From contig JAUHJS010000005.1 in the NCBI GenBank assembly GCA_030412945.1, forward strand, positions 62,001 to 126,000: a DNA stretch of 64,000 nucleotides, in the 5' to 3' direction. This document shows, piece after piece, positions 40,913-48,556 of the stretch (the stretch's first letter is position 1; each line of letters begins with the position of its first letter). The notes below the pieces were generated by a model. The model did not search any database and was not told the DNA's origin. It was given only the letters and a program-made list of their open reading frames with translations. The position numbers were made by a program, and so were the translations under genes. Origin of the DNA: Shiella aurantiaca (lineage in GTDB: Bacteria > Bacteroidota > Bacteroidia > Cytophagales > Cyclobacteriaceae).

Positions 40913-40973
40913 ATAGGTTAGTTGGTTGATAGTTGAGCTTGCTAAGTTACCAAATTGCTGTTTGTATTAAATT

Positions 40974-40981
40974 CAAAAATA
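40974..40981 (-). promoter_or_regulatory. -7 element for the propeller protein gene
   Basis: Reads TATTTTTG on the minus strand, full match to TAnnTTTG, 62 bases upstream of the start. No clear -33 element. The remaining stretch to 41154 shows nothing I can assign, and no heat-shock-type site for htpG. Confidence 0.35.
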
Positions 40982-41154
40982 GAAAAAGGCGTTAAAAAGG
41001 ATTTTTTTGTAGTTTACCAAGACTCATCTGGCGACTATTTACGCTTTAATGACAGCTTCTATCTGATAAAAAGTGACAGATTGACACACACATGCAGATG
41101 GAACGGAAATTGAAAGGCAAGGTTCGGACATAACCTATTAATGATATACCGATT

Positions 41155-42975
41155 ATGGAAGAAAAAGGAACGATTTCGATTCACACCGAGAACATTTTCC
41201 CGATTATCAAGAAGTTTTTATACTCTGACCACGAGATTTTCTTGCGCGAATTGGTGTCGAACGCAGTAGATGCCACTCAAAAACTTAAGCGCCTATCCTC
41301 CATGGGCGAATTCAAGGGCGAACTGGGCGACCTTACCGTAAAGGTGAGCATCGATGAAAAAAACAAGACCATTACCATCAGCGATAGCGGTATTGGGATG
41401 ACAGCCGATGAAATCAAAAAATACATCAACCAGATTGCCTTTTCGGGGGCTACCGAGTTTGTAGAAAAATACAAAGGTAAAGGCGAAGAGGGCAAGGAGC
41501 AGATTATCGGGCATTTCGGCTTAGGCTTCTACTCGGCTTTTATGGTGGCCAAAAATGTGGAAATCGTAACCCTAAGCTACCAGGATGGCGCCAAAGCCGC
41601 CCGCTGGGTATGCGATGGTAGTACCGAATTTGAGATTACCGAAGCCAAAAAAGATACCCGCGGAACGGACGTCATCTTGCACATTGCCGATGACAGCGAG
41701 GAGTTTTTGGATAAATTCCGCATCCAAAATATCCTGAACAAATACGGTAAGTTCTTGCCAATACCGGTGTCGTTTGATGAGAAAGTGGTGAACGAAACCA
41801 CCCCGCTGTGGACCAAGTCGCCCAATGACCTGAAAGATGAAGATTACCTGAAATTCTATAAAGACCTCTACCCTTTCAGCGAAGATCCGCTTTTCTGGAT
41901 TCACCTGAATGTGGATTACCCTTTCAACCTGACCGGGATTTTGTATTTCCCGAAAGTGAAAAACGATTTGGATTTTCAGAAGAACAAAATCCAACTATAC
42001 AGCCGCCAGGTATTTATCACCGATGAGGTGAAAGATGTGGTGCCGGAATTTTTGATGCTTTTGCATGGGGTAATCGACTCACCCGATATTCCGCTTAACG
42101 TGAGCCGCAGCTTCTTGCAGGCCGATGGCAATGTGAAGAAAATCAATGCCCATATTACTAAAAAAGTGGCCGATAAGCTGAGCGAACTCTTTAAAAAAGA
42201 CCGCAAAGCTTATGAAGAGAAGTGGGACAGCATTGGCCTATTTGTGAAATATGGCATGATCAGCGAGGAGAAGTTTTACGAAAAAGGAAAAGACTTTGCC
42301 TTGGTGAAAAACGTAGATGGCGAATATTTCACGCTAGAAGAGTATCGCCAAAAGGTGCAGGCCTTGCAAACGGATAAGAACGAACAGGTGAACTTCCTCT
42401 ACGCCAGCGACAGAGGCAAGCAAGATGCCTACATTCAATCGGCCAAAAAGCGCGGCTACGATGTGCTGCTACTTGATAGCCCTATCGACAGCCACTTTAT
42501 CAATAACTTAGAGCAGAAGCTGGAAAAAGTAAGCTTGAAGCGCGTGGACTCTGAGATTATGGATAAAATCATAGAGAAGGATGAGAAGAAAGAAAGCGTG
42601 CTGAGCGAGAAGGAGCAAACGGCTGTGAAAGAGGTGTTTGAGAAAACTATCAACAACAAGAGCTTTACGGTACAGGTGGAGAGCCTGTCGCCCGATGAGC
42701 TGCCCGTAACGGTAGTATTGCCGGAGTTTATGCGCAGAATGAAGGACATGAGTGCCAATGGTGGCATGGCCATGTTTGGCGCTATGCCTGACCAGTACAA
42801 TGTGATTGTGAATGCCAACCACGCCCTTACAGGCAAAATCATAAAAGCCGAAGGCGAGGAAGCGAAAGCGGCCTTGGCCAAGCAGGCTTACGATTTGGCT
42901 TTGCTATCGCAAGGCTTGCTAACGGGTGCTGATTTGACCCAATTCATACAGCGAAGCGTGAATTTGATTGGTTAA
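41155..42975 (+). CDS. htpG: Chaperone HtpG (Hsp90)
   Basis: 606 residues, normal bacterial Hsp90 length. The GHKL ATP site is visible as Glu32 and Asn36 (ELVSNAVDA), ITISDSGIGM, and GHFGLGFYSAFMV. The middle domain carries the conserved SRSFLQADGNVKKI segment. The Bacteroidetes protein has no long linker. HtpG refolds or stabilises client proteins as a homodimer in the cytoplasm. It is a single gene followed by a strong terminator and repeat copy C. No heat-shock operator was seen upstream. Confidence 0.96.
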   Translation: MEEKGTISIHTENIFPIIKKFLYSDHEIFLRELVSNAVDATQKLKRLSSMGEFKGELGDLTVKVSIDEKNKTITISDSGIGMTADEIKKYINQIAFSGATEFVEKYKGKGEEGKEQIIGHFGLGFYSAFMVAKNVEIVTLSYQDGAKAARWVCDGSTEFEITEAKKDTRGTDVILHIADDSEEFLDKFRIQNILNKYGKFLPIPVSFDEKVVNETTPLWTKSPNDLKDEDYLKFYKDLYPFSEDPLFWIHLNVDYPFNLTGILYFPKVKNDLDFQKNKIQLYSRQVFITDEVKDVVPEFLMLLHGVIDSPDIPLNVSRSFLQADGNVKKINAHITKKVADKLSELFKKDRKAYEEKWDSIGLFVKYGMISEEKFYEKGKDFALVKNVDGEYFTLEEYRQKVQALQTDKNEQVNFLYASDRGKQDAYIQSAKKRGYDVLLLDSPIDSHFINNLEQKLEKVSLKRVDSEIMDKIIEKDEKKESVLSEKEQTAVKEVFEKTINNKSFTVQVESLSPDELPVTVVLPEFMRRMKDMSANGGMAMFGAMPDQYNVIVNANHALTGKIIKAEGEEAKAALAKQAYDLALLSQGLLTGADLTQFIQRSVNLIG

Positions 42976-42999
42976 AAACCCAATACCTGATATATAGAA

Positions 43000-43027
43000 G
43001 GGAGGCCAGAGCGGTCTCCCTTTTTTT
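43000..43027 (+). terminator. Terminator after htpG
   Basis: GGGAGGCC (43000-43007) pairs with GGTCTCCC (43013-43020), loop AGAGC, followed by seven Ts. Intrinsic terminator 24 bases after the stop. Confidence 0.9.
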
Positions 43028-43043
43028 GTGCATTGGCCGGCCT

Positions 43044-43131
43044 GCGTGAGGGATGCGCAGGGCTTGGTGCGAGGCACGAGCACGGAAGCGTAGCGTACCC
43101 CGGAGCAGCCCGACCCGATAGGGGCACGCCC
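43044..43131 (+). repeat. 88-bp structured intergenic repeat, copy C
   Basis: Same length and order as copies A and B, immediately after the htpG terminator. Outer GCGTG/CACGC and inner GGGCT/AGCCC kept; the terminal hairpin is CCC-GATA-GGG. It differs in the segment AGCGTAGCGTACC, where the other copies have GCAGCGAACC, with both halves of that imperfect direct repeat changed together. Confidence 0.9.
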
Positions 43132-43192
43132 ATAAAATAATAGAAGGAGTGCATGGGATTTTTATTAAATTGACAGTTTAAAACAGACCTGT

Positions 43193-43774
43193 ATGGAAAA
43201 TCGCTCGTATTCTGCCGTATTTCGTGTGCTACACTGGGCCATTGGCATTTGTATGCTTTTGCTTTTATTGACCATTTTTTTGCGCCTTACCTGGATGAAC
43301 CGCACGCACATGGCGGAGGTGATTCAACAATCGCTGGACGCCAATAATGTGAGCCTGGAGGCGAAGGAGGTAGGCAAAATTGCGCGCAATATCCGCGAAC
43401 CGATGTGGCAATGGCACATTTACCTAGGCTACGTACTGGTGGGCTTGTTTAGTTTACGTTTTTTGATGCACCCCTTTGGCAAGATGCTGATTCAGAACCC
43501 ATTTAAGGCGGGAATTAGCAGAAAAGTGCGCTTTCAGTATGCTATGTATGTGATTTTTTATGTACTGGTAGTGGTATCACTGAGCACGGGGCTGCTGATA
43601 GAACACGGGCCGCGCAGCATTCATGAACTGATGGAGGAGATACATGTGCTGTCGATTTATTACTTGTTGGCTTTTATAGTGCTGCACTTGGGTGGCGTAT
43701 TACTGGCGGAGTTTACCACACACAAAGGCTTGATTTCGCGCGTGATCAGTGGTGAGCCTGATAAAAAACCATGA
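43193..43774 (+). CDS. Cytochrome b/b6-type membrane protein
   Basis: 193 residues with four membrane helices (about 10-28, 72-90, 111-130, 152-172). Histidines in or near helices (His14, His75 in MWQWHIYLGYV, His144/148-type in the third loop and His163 region) are candidate heme ligands, as in the Ni/Fe-hydrogenase cytochrome b / cytochrome b561 group. It should sit in the inner membrane and pass electrons, but no dehydrogenase partner is adjacent. It overlaps the DUF3995 gene by 4 bases, so the two are translationally coupled. Confidence 0.75.
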   Translation: MENRSYSAVFRVLHWAIGICMLLLLLTIFLRLTWMNRTHMAEVIQQSLDANNVSLEAKEVGKIARNIREPMWQWHIYLGYVLVGLFSLRFLMHPFGKMLIQNPFKAGISRKVRFQYAMYVIFYVLVVVSLSTGLLIEHGPRSIHELMEEIHVLSIYYLLAFIVLHLGGVLLAEFTTHKGLISRVISGEPDKKP

Positions 43775-44193
43775 TGGTGCTTAGCCTTCTGCTTAGTGGC
43801 GTGTTTTTTCTGCTAGCCTTGTTGCATTTTTATTGGGCGCTAGGCGGCCGATGGGCCTTTGACAATACGCTACCAACCAATGAAGCCGGGAAAAAGATGC
43901 TGAGCCCGGGCACGCTTTCGTGCCTGGTAGTGGCGCTGGGATTGAGCGCTTTTGGGCTGCTGTATGTGTGGAAAGCCGGAGTTGTAGCGTGGGGCTTGCC
44001 GGAAGTATTTCTTTCGTTTGGGCTTTGGATTTGCCCCGTGATTTTCGGCATGCGTGCGCTAGGCGATTTTCGGTATGTGGGCTTTTTCAAAAGCGTGAGC
44101 TCAACGCCTTTCGCCAAGCGTGATACGTATTTATATTCTCCTTTGTGCTTATTTATCGCGATTACTGGCTTTCTTTTGGCCTTCTTTTTTTGA
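43771..44193 (+). CDS. DUF3995 family membrane protein
   Basis: 140 residues with four hydrophobic helices and the family segment HFYWALGGRWAFDNTLPTNE early in the protein, then MLSPGTLSCLVVALGL and a final LCLFIAITGFLLAFFF. DUF3995 proteins are small inner-membrane proteins of unknown role. ATG overlaps the cytochrome gene's stop by 4 bases, implying a joint function. Confidence 0.85.
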   Translation: MMVLSLLLSGVFFLLALLHFYWALGGRWAFDNTLPTNEAGKKMLSPGTLSCLVVALGLSAFGLLYVWKAGVVAWGLPEVFLSFGLWICPVIFGMRALGDFRYVGFFKSVSSTPFAKRDTYLYSPLCLFIAITGFLLAFFF

Positions 44194-44241
44194 GTTACTC
44201 GAAGTAATTGTGCCTTTCTGAGAACTCATGACCAAAATTCT

Positions 44242-45165
44242 TCAATACTGCTCATACCAGCGGAAGGTGTCGTGTGCGATATTGTCCTTCTCCTCCTCTA
44301 GGTGATGTAAAAATGCAGCCGAAACGGGTGAATGCTTTTTTCCTTTGAGCCAAATTAGGCTCCATGTAGTGATGATGGGAAGACCCTTAATGGGTATAAT
44401 TTGTAGCTGGTGGCTGTGAAGTTCATTCCGAATACCAATAAGCGGCATGATGGAATAGCCTAATCCTGCCAACACGGCTTGCTTTACGGCTTCGTTGGAA
44501 GTGAGTTCCATCTTTTTTTGCACGGATATGTGATTGCTCTCCAAGAAGCTTTCCATGGTTTGGCGTGTGCCAGAGCCTTTTTCTCTAAATATTAGCGGCA
44601 ATTCTTTGAAGATTTCATCCGCTTTAGTTCGGGCCGGCACCTTGGCTTGGGCATTGCCCACAAGAAAGAGTTTGTTCTGAAGGAGGTCCAGTTTTTCTAC
44701 ATGAAGAGTAGTGGGAAGAATGGATACCAAAGCAAAATCTACCTGATTCTGCTCCAAGCTTTCAATTACTTTGTGTTTGTTGGTAACGTCCATCACCAGT
44801 TCAATCGCCTGATGCTGATTCATGAAGTCGGCCAAGAAAAAAGGCATTACATACTTACCTGTAGAAACCACCGAAATTTTCAACCTACCCGAAAGCTGGC
44901 CTTTGTAGGCGTGGGTTTTGTAATTGATGGCATGCACCTGATTGATGATATTTTCGGCTGCTTCGGCTATCTCACGACCAAAATCGGTGATGTAGATTTT
45001 TCGTCCTACCACCTCGGTGAGAGGGATATCGAATTGGTCTTGAAAATTTTTTAGCTGGATAGATACCGCAGGCTGGGTAAGGTGCAACTCCTCAGAGGCC
45101 TTAGTAACACTCTGTGTTTGAACGATTTTAAGGAAGATCTGTAATTGATTTAGCGTGTAATTCAT
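44242..45165 (-). CDS. LysR family transcriptional regulator
   Basis: 307 residues. The N-terminal winged helix-turn-helix (1-60: LNQLQIFLKIVQTQSVTKASEELHLTQPAVSIQLKNFQ as described, with TQPAVS the recognition start) is followed by the two-lobed effector domain (about 90-300). LysR regulators usually act on the divergent gene, here a 60-residue membrane protein and perhaps the DUF6660/receptor pair beyond. A -7 match lies 25 bases upstream. The effector is unknown; CysB/CbbR-like by general pattern only. Confidence 0.92.
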   Translation of the reverse strand: MNYTLNQLQIFLKIVQTQSVTKASEELHLTQPAVSIQLKNFQDQFDIPLTEVVGRKIYITDFGREIAEAAENIINQVHAINYKTHAYKGQLSGRLKISVVSTGKYVMPFFLADFMNQHQAIELVMDVTNKHKVIESLEQNQVDFALVSILPTTLHVEKLDLLQNKLFLVGNAQAKVPARTKADEIFKELPLIFREKGSGTRQTMESFLESNHISVQKKMELTSNEAVKQAVLAGLGYSIMPLIGIRNELHSHQLQIIPIKGLPIITTWSLIWLKGKKHSPVSAAFLHHLEEEKDNIAHDTFRWYEQY

Positions 45166-45189
45166 AAAAATTACTGATGGCTTACATTA

Positions 45190-45197
45190 CAAATATA
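45190..45197 (-). promoter_or_regulatory. -7 element of the LysR gene
   Basis: TATATTTG on the minus strand, full match to TAnnTTTG, 25 bases upstream of the start codon. Confidence 0.45.
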
Positions 45198-45208
45198 AAT
45201 AAAAACTA

Positions 45209-45234
45209 ATGCATACGGCATAGCATATTTGCAT
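45209..45234. promoter_or_regulatory. Possible LysR operator
   Basis: An imperfect inverted repeat ATGCA...TGCAT spanning 26 bases, with a TGC-N10-GCA core (45210-45225), lies between the LysR gene and the divergent small gene. LysR boxes have a T-N11-A-like dyad, so this fits loosely. No second copy was searched for genome-wide. Confidence 0.3.
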
Positions 45235-45322
45235 CGGTAATCAGACAAAGGGCGGACAACCTGCTCTTATCCCACAAACACAGGTAGGCTATAAAATCCT
45301 ATCGTACCTAAGCAACCATACT

Positions 45323-45505
45323 ATGAAACAGTTTATCAACAAAAGCGGAATCGGAATAGCCTTAATGCTATTGGCTTTGTATTTCTCATTGAACAGCCCC
45401 GATGTAATCAAAGGCAACTTACTGGCCGCACTCTCCATCGCACTGGGAGCCTTTTCTTTTCATAGTCTGGCCACTCAAAACGACAAGAACTATAAGCAAG
45501 AATAA
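45323..45505 (+). CDS. Small membrane protein, hypothetical
   Basis: 60 residues with two hydrophobic helices (IGIALMLLALYFSL and LLAALSIALGAFSFHSL) and a short charged tail. It starts 157 bases from the divergent LysR gene and ends before a terminator-like hairpin (45568-45587), so it is its own transcript. Good membrane-protein composition and a standard ATG argue it is real. Function unknown; possibly the target of the LysR regulator. Confidence 0.65.
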   Translation: MKQFINKSGIGIALMLLALYFSLNSPDVIKGNLLAALSIALGAFSFHSLATQNDKNYKQE

Positions 45506-45567
45506 GCCTATCAGGTGCTTCTCATAAGCAGAAGTAGGCAACAAAAACGACTCGAGCAGCAGAAGCA

Positions 45568-45600
45568 CTTCCTCTGAAAGGAGGAAGCGTTTATTTTCTT
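45568..45600 (+). terminator. Terminator-like hairpin
   Basis: CTTCCTC (45568-45574) pairs with GAGGAAG (45581-45587), loop TGAAAG, followed by a T-rich run. It separates the small membrane protein from the DUF6660/receptor unit. Confidence 0.55.
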
Positions 45601-45629
45601 TCGGTCGATAAAAGAAATGCCTACCTTTG
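45599..45629 (+). promoter_or_regulatory. Promoter of DUF6660/TonB receptor unit
   Basis: TTTC at 45599-45602, 19 bases, TACCTTTG at 45622-45629 (full -7 match). Only four bases separate it from the GTG at 45634, so the transcript would be leaderless or nearly so. Confidence 0.55.
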
Positions 45630-45633
45630 CCGC

Positions 45634-45954
45634 GTGAGATACTTCGCGCTATTTCTACTTGTATATGTTTTGTTCTTGTCGGTACGGCCTTGCTGTACGG
45701 ATGAGCCAATAGATACTTGTGCCGATACTGAAATCAGTTTGGCTGAGGAACTGGCGCATCATGAAGAATCAGCCTGCGAGGAGCCCTGCTCTCCCTTTTT
45801 TGTATGCGGCACCTGCCTTGGATTTGCCTATTCTCCCATCCGAATTACGATACCTTTTCAAATCCTTTCTTTTCAGAAAATCCAAGCGGCCTATTTCCCT
45901 CCGGCCGCCAAAGAAATCGCCTTAGGGATTTGGCAGCCACCCAAGCTGACCTAA
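45634..45954 (+). CDS. DUF6660-like small cysteine-rich protein
   Basis: 106 residues from a GTG start; no ATG in frame nearby. A hydrophobic N-terminal signal (FALFLLVYVLFLSV) is followed by a short mature domain with several Cys (PCCTDE, CADTE, CEEPCSPFFVCGTCLGF). Such proteins are commonly encoded just before TonB-dependent receptors in Bacteroidetes (DUF6660) and their role is unknown, possibly metal or periplasmic partner. The receptor follows after 43 bases. A longer or alternative start is not obvious. Confidence 0.7.
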   Translation: MRYFALFLLVYVLFLSVRPCCTDEPIDTCADTEISLAEELAHHEESACEEPCSPFFVCGTCLGFAYSPIRITIPFQILSFQKIQAAYFPPAAKEIALGIWQPPKLT

Positions 45955-45997
45955 GCCTTTCCGCATTTCTTGATTTTTTATTTTATACTATCATTTT

Positions 45998-48166
45998 ATG
46001 AAATACTTATTATTCATAGGCCTATGCCTTATGGGCTGGGTCGGTGCGTATGCACAACATTCTTTTCAGGCCCATATTACCGATGGTGAAAGTGGTGAAG
46101 CCCTCATGGGTGCCACCGTATATTTTCCTCAGCTAAAAAAAGGCGGCACCAGCGATGCCCAAGGCAAGGTGGAAGTACTCGATATCCCTTCAGGTGAATA
46201 CCAGATTCTGGTTCGTTACCTGGGCTACGAAAGTCAAAAACTAAAACTCCGCTTTCCCTTAGCTGATGCAGCCCCTATGCCGATTGCGCTGGTTCCCGAA
46301 GAAGGCGAAGAGCTGGAAGAGGTAGTAATAACCTCCACCCGAAGCAGCCGAAGTATCGATGATATCCCCACGCGTGTGGAGTCGATTTCTGGTGAAGAAT
46401 TGGCCGAAAAAGGCAATATGAAACCGGGTGAAATCCGTATGTTGCTGAGTGAGAGTACGGGCATCCAAACCCAGCAGACCTCTGCAACCAGTTATAACTC
46501 TTCCATCCGTATCCAAGGACTGGACGGAAAATACACACAAATCCTCCGCGATGGCCTTCCGCTCTATGCAGGTTTTTCGGGTGGGCTAAGCCTTTTGCAG
46601 ATTGTTCCGCTCGACTTGCAGCAGGTGGAGGTAATCAAAGGTGCTTCTTCTACCCTGTATGGAGGTGGTGCCATAGCCGGACTGGTAAACCTTATCAGTA
46701 AAAGTCCGCAAGAGGAACGTGAACTTAACTTCATGATTAACGGCACATCGGCCCTTGGGCTAGATGTAAGTGGCTTTTATGGAAAAAAATGGGAGAAAGT
46801 TGGCACCACCGTGTTCAGTTCCTACCACATCGGTAGCCCCTACGACCCTGCCGACATCGGCTTTACGGCCATTCCCAAGTTCAGGCGATTTACTGTAAAC
46901 CCAAGGCTTTTCTTTTACCCCAGCGAACGCACTACGCTCACGGTGGGCATTAACCAAACCGTGGAAGACCGCACCGGAGGCAGCTTAGCATATGCCCAAG
47001 GCAAACCAGACCCAACAGGTTATTTTGAGCGCAACCAAACCCAGCGCCTCAGTAGCCAGCTAGGGCTGGATTTTCAGCGAACTGAAAATAGCAAGCTGAG
47101 CTTTAAAAACAGCATAGGCTATTACGAACGCACCATCAATTTGCGTGACTACACCTTTTCAGGGGCTCAGGTATCTTCTTTTAGTGAACTAAACTACCGG
47201 CTGGACAATGAAAACAGCGAATGGATAGGCGGCCTCAACCTTTGGACGGATACATTTACTCAGGAGCAAGGTAGCGCCACTCCGGTAGATTACACCCATA
47301 TTACCACGGGGGCTTTTATTCAAAATACCTGGAGCCTTACCCCTAAATTTTCAGCAGAATCAGGCTTACGAGGCGATTACCAAAACGAGTATGGCTTCTT
47401 TTTGCTTCCTCGTTTATCACTTTTATGGAAAATCCATCCGCAGCTTAGCCTACGTGCCGGAGGCGGACTAGGCTATAAAACGCCCACCGTTTTCACCGAA
47501 GATGCCGAGCGCATACAGTTCCGCAATGTGCGCCCCATCGACCCGCAGCAGGTAGAGGCCGAACGCTCAGTGGGTAGCAATGTAGATGTGCAATTTACAC
47601 AAGCCATAGGCGAAGAAGTGGTGCTTTCGCTCAATACCTTGTTCTTTTATACCAAGGTAGATAAACCGCTCCTTCTGATGGGTGCCGATGACCTAAGCTA
47701 TGCTTTCGCGCAGCCCGATGGCTATATTGATACCAGAGGAATTGAGGTGAATGGCCGCATTCATTACCGCGACTTTACCTTATTCCTTGGCTATACCCTT
47801 GCGGATGTGCACCAACATTACAATGGACAAAGCAGTGATTTCCCCTTGGTGGCCAAGCATAGGCTCAACAATGTGCTTATGTATGAGGTAGAAGATAACA
47901 TAAAAATCGGGCTGGAGGCCTATTACTTTAGCCCGCAGTTGCTCAACGATGGCAGCACCGGAAAAGCCTATTGGATCAACGGGTTGATGATAGAAAAACT
48001 TTGGGAGCGATTTTCTATATTCATCAATTTTGAAAACTTCTTAGATGTACGCCAAACACGCTTCGATACCATATACACAGGCAGCCGCGAGCAGCCCGCC
48101 TTCCGCGATATCTATGCTCCCGTGGATGGTTTTGTGGTGAACGGAGGCCTGAAAATCAAACTCTAA
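45998..48166 (+). CDS. TonB-dependent receptor
   Basis: 722 residues: signal peptide, a carboxypeptidase-regulatory-like domain (about 20-105: ITDGESGEALMGATVYFPQL), plug domain (about 110-225, with RIQGLDGKYTQILRDGLPLY), and a 22-strand barrel ending in GLKIKL. It imports a ligand across the outer membrane using TonB energy. The plug sequence resembles siderophore/heme/metal receptors, but the substrate is not determinable. DUF6660 lies just upstream and probably shares its promoter. A bidirectional terminator follows. Confidence 0.93.
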   Translation: MKYLLFIGLCLMGWVGAYAQHSFQAHITDGESGEALMGATVYFPQLKKGGTSDAQGKVEVLDIPSGEYQILVRYLGYESQKLKLRFPLADAAPMPIALVPEEGEELEEVVITSTRSSRSIDDIPTRVESISGEELAEKGNMKPGEIRMLLSESTGIQTQQTSATSYNSSIRIQGLDGKYTQILRDGLPLYAGFSGGLSLLQIVPLDLQQVEVIKGASSTLYGGGAIAGLVNLISKSPQEERELNFMINGTSALGLDVSGFYGKKWEKVGTTVFSSYHIGSPYDPADIGFTAIPKFRRFTVNPRLFFYPSERTTLTVGINQTVEDRTGGSLAYAQGKPDPTGYFERNQTQRLSSQLGLDFQRTENSKLSFKNSIGYYERTINLRDYTFSGAQVSSFSELNYRLDNENSEWIGGLNLWTDTFTQEQGSATPVDYTHITTGAFIQNTWSLTPKFSAESGLRGDYQNEYGFFLLPRLSLLWKIHPQLSLRAGGGLGYKTPTVFTEDAERIQFRNVRPIDPQQVEAERSVGSNVDVQFTQAIGEEVVLSLNTLFFYTKVDKPLLLMGADDLSYAFAQPDGYIDTRGIEVNGRIHYRDFTLFLGYTLADVHQHYNGQSSDFPLVAKHRLNNVLMYEVEDNIKIGLEAYYFSPQLLNDGSTGKAYWINGLMIEKLWERFSIFINFENFLDVRQTRFDTIYTGSREQPAFRDIYAPVDGFVVNGGLKIKL

Positions 48167-48173
48167 AACACAA

Positions 48174-48207
48174 AAAGACCCTGTCAGGAATTCCTTTCAG
48201 GGTCTTT
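48174..48207. terminator. Bidirectional terminator
   Basis: AAAGACCCTG (48174-48183) pairs with CAGGGTCTTT (48198-48207), 14-base loop that itself contains the palindrome AGGAATTCCT. It separates the receptor from the converging small membrane protein. Confidence 0.85.
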
Positions 48208-48228
48208 ACTCTCTAATCCAACAAAACG

Positions 48229-48495
48229 CTATTCTTTTCTATCGGCTTTTATTTCTTCAAACTGCGGCTCCTTCCCTTCCTCAGCGGTTGGGCTGGCTGG
48301 TCGGGTACAAGGTGCGCCTACTCCGCAGCATCCGGTATTGCTCAGCGCCTGCAATAGCAGCAGACCCGCTACAATACCTATGAATACATCGGCCAGATAA
48401 ATTGCCTGCACCAAAAACAAAACCCCCACAATCAGTCGAAGCCAGCGGGTAAAACCCCAGGGGCTAAGCAAAGCTTGTTTTATGTATGAAACCAT
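48229..48495 (-). CDS. YgaP-like (DUF2892) small membrane protein
   Basis: 88 residues with two membrane helices (about 20-38 and 41-58) and a Cys-containing turn TGCCGVGAPC, as in the membrane domain of YgaP-type rhodaneses. The C-terminus is hydrophilic. It lies 61 bases after the persulfide dioxygenase-rhodanese gene on the same strand, so the two probably work together in sulfur handling at the membrane. A DUF2892 match is by eye. Confidence 0.7.
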   Translation of the reverse strand: MVSYIKQALLSPWGFTRWLRLIVGVLFLVQAIYLADVFIGIVAGLLLLQALSNTGCCGVGAPCTRPASPTAEEGKEPQFEEIKADRKE

Positions 48496-48556
48496 TTCTT
48501 AGTAAGAAAATCCACCCGAAGCTAGGAACAAAATCCTGCATCCGGGTGGAATGAAA

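Noticed and set aside
40982..41154. Heat-shock operator or CIRCE element upstream of htpG
   Set aside because: No CIRCE palindrome or sigma-32-like promoter could be seen; short imperfect repeats there are within chance expectation.
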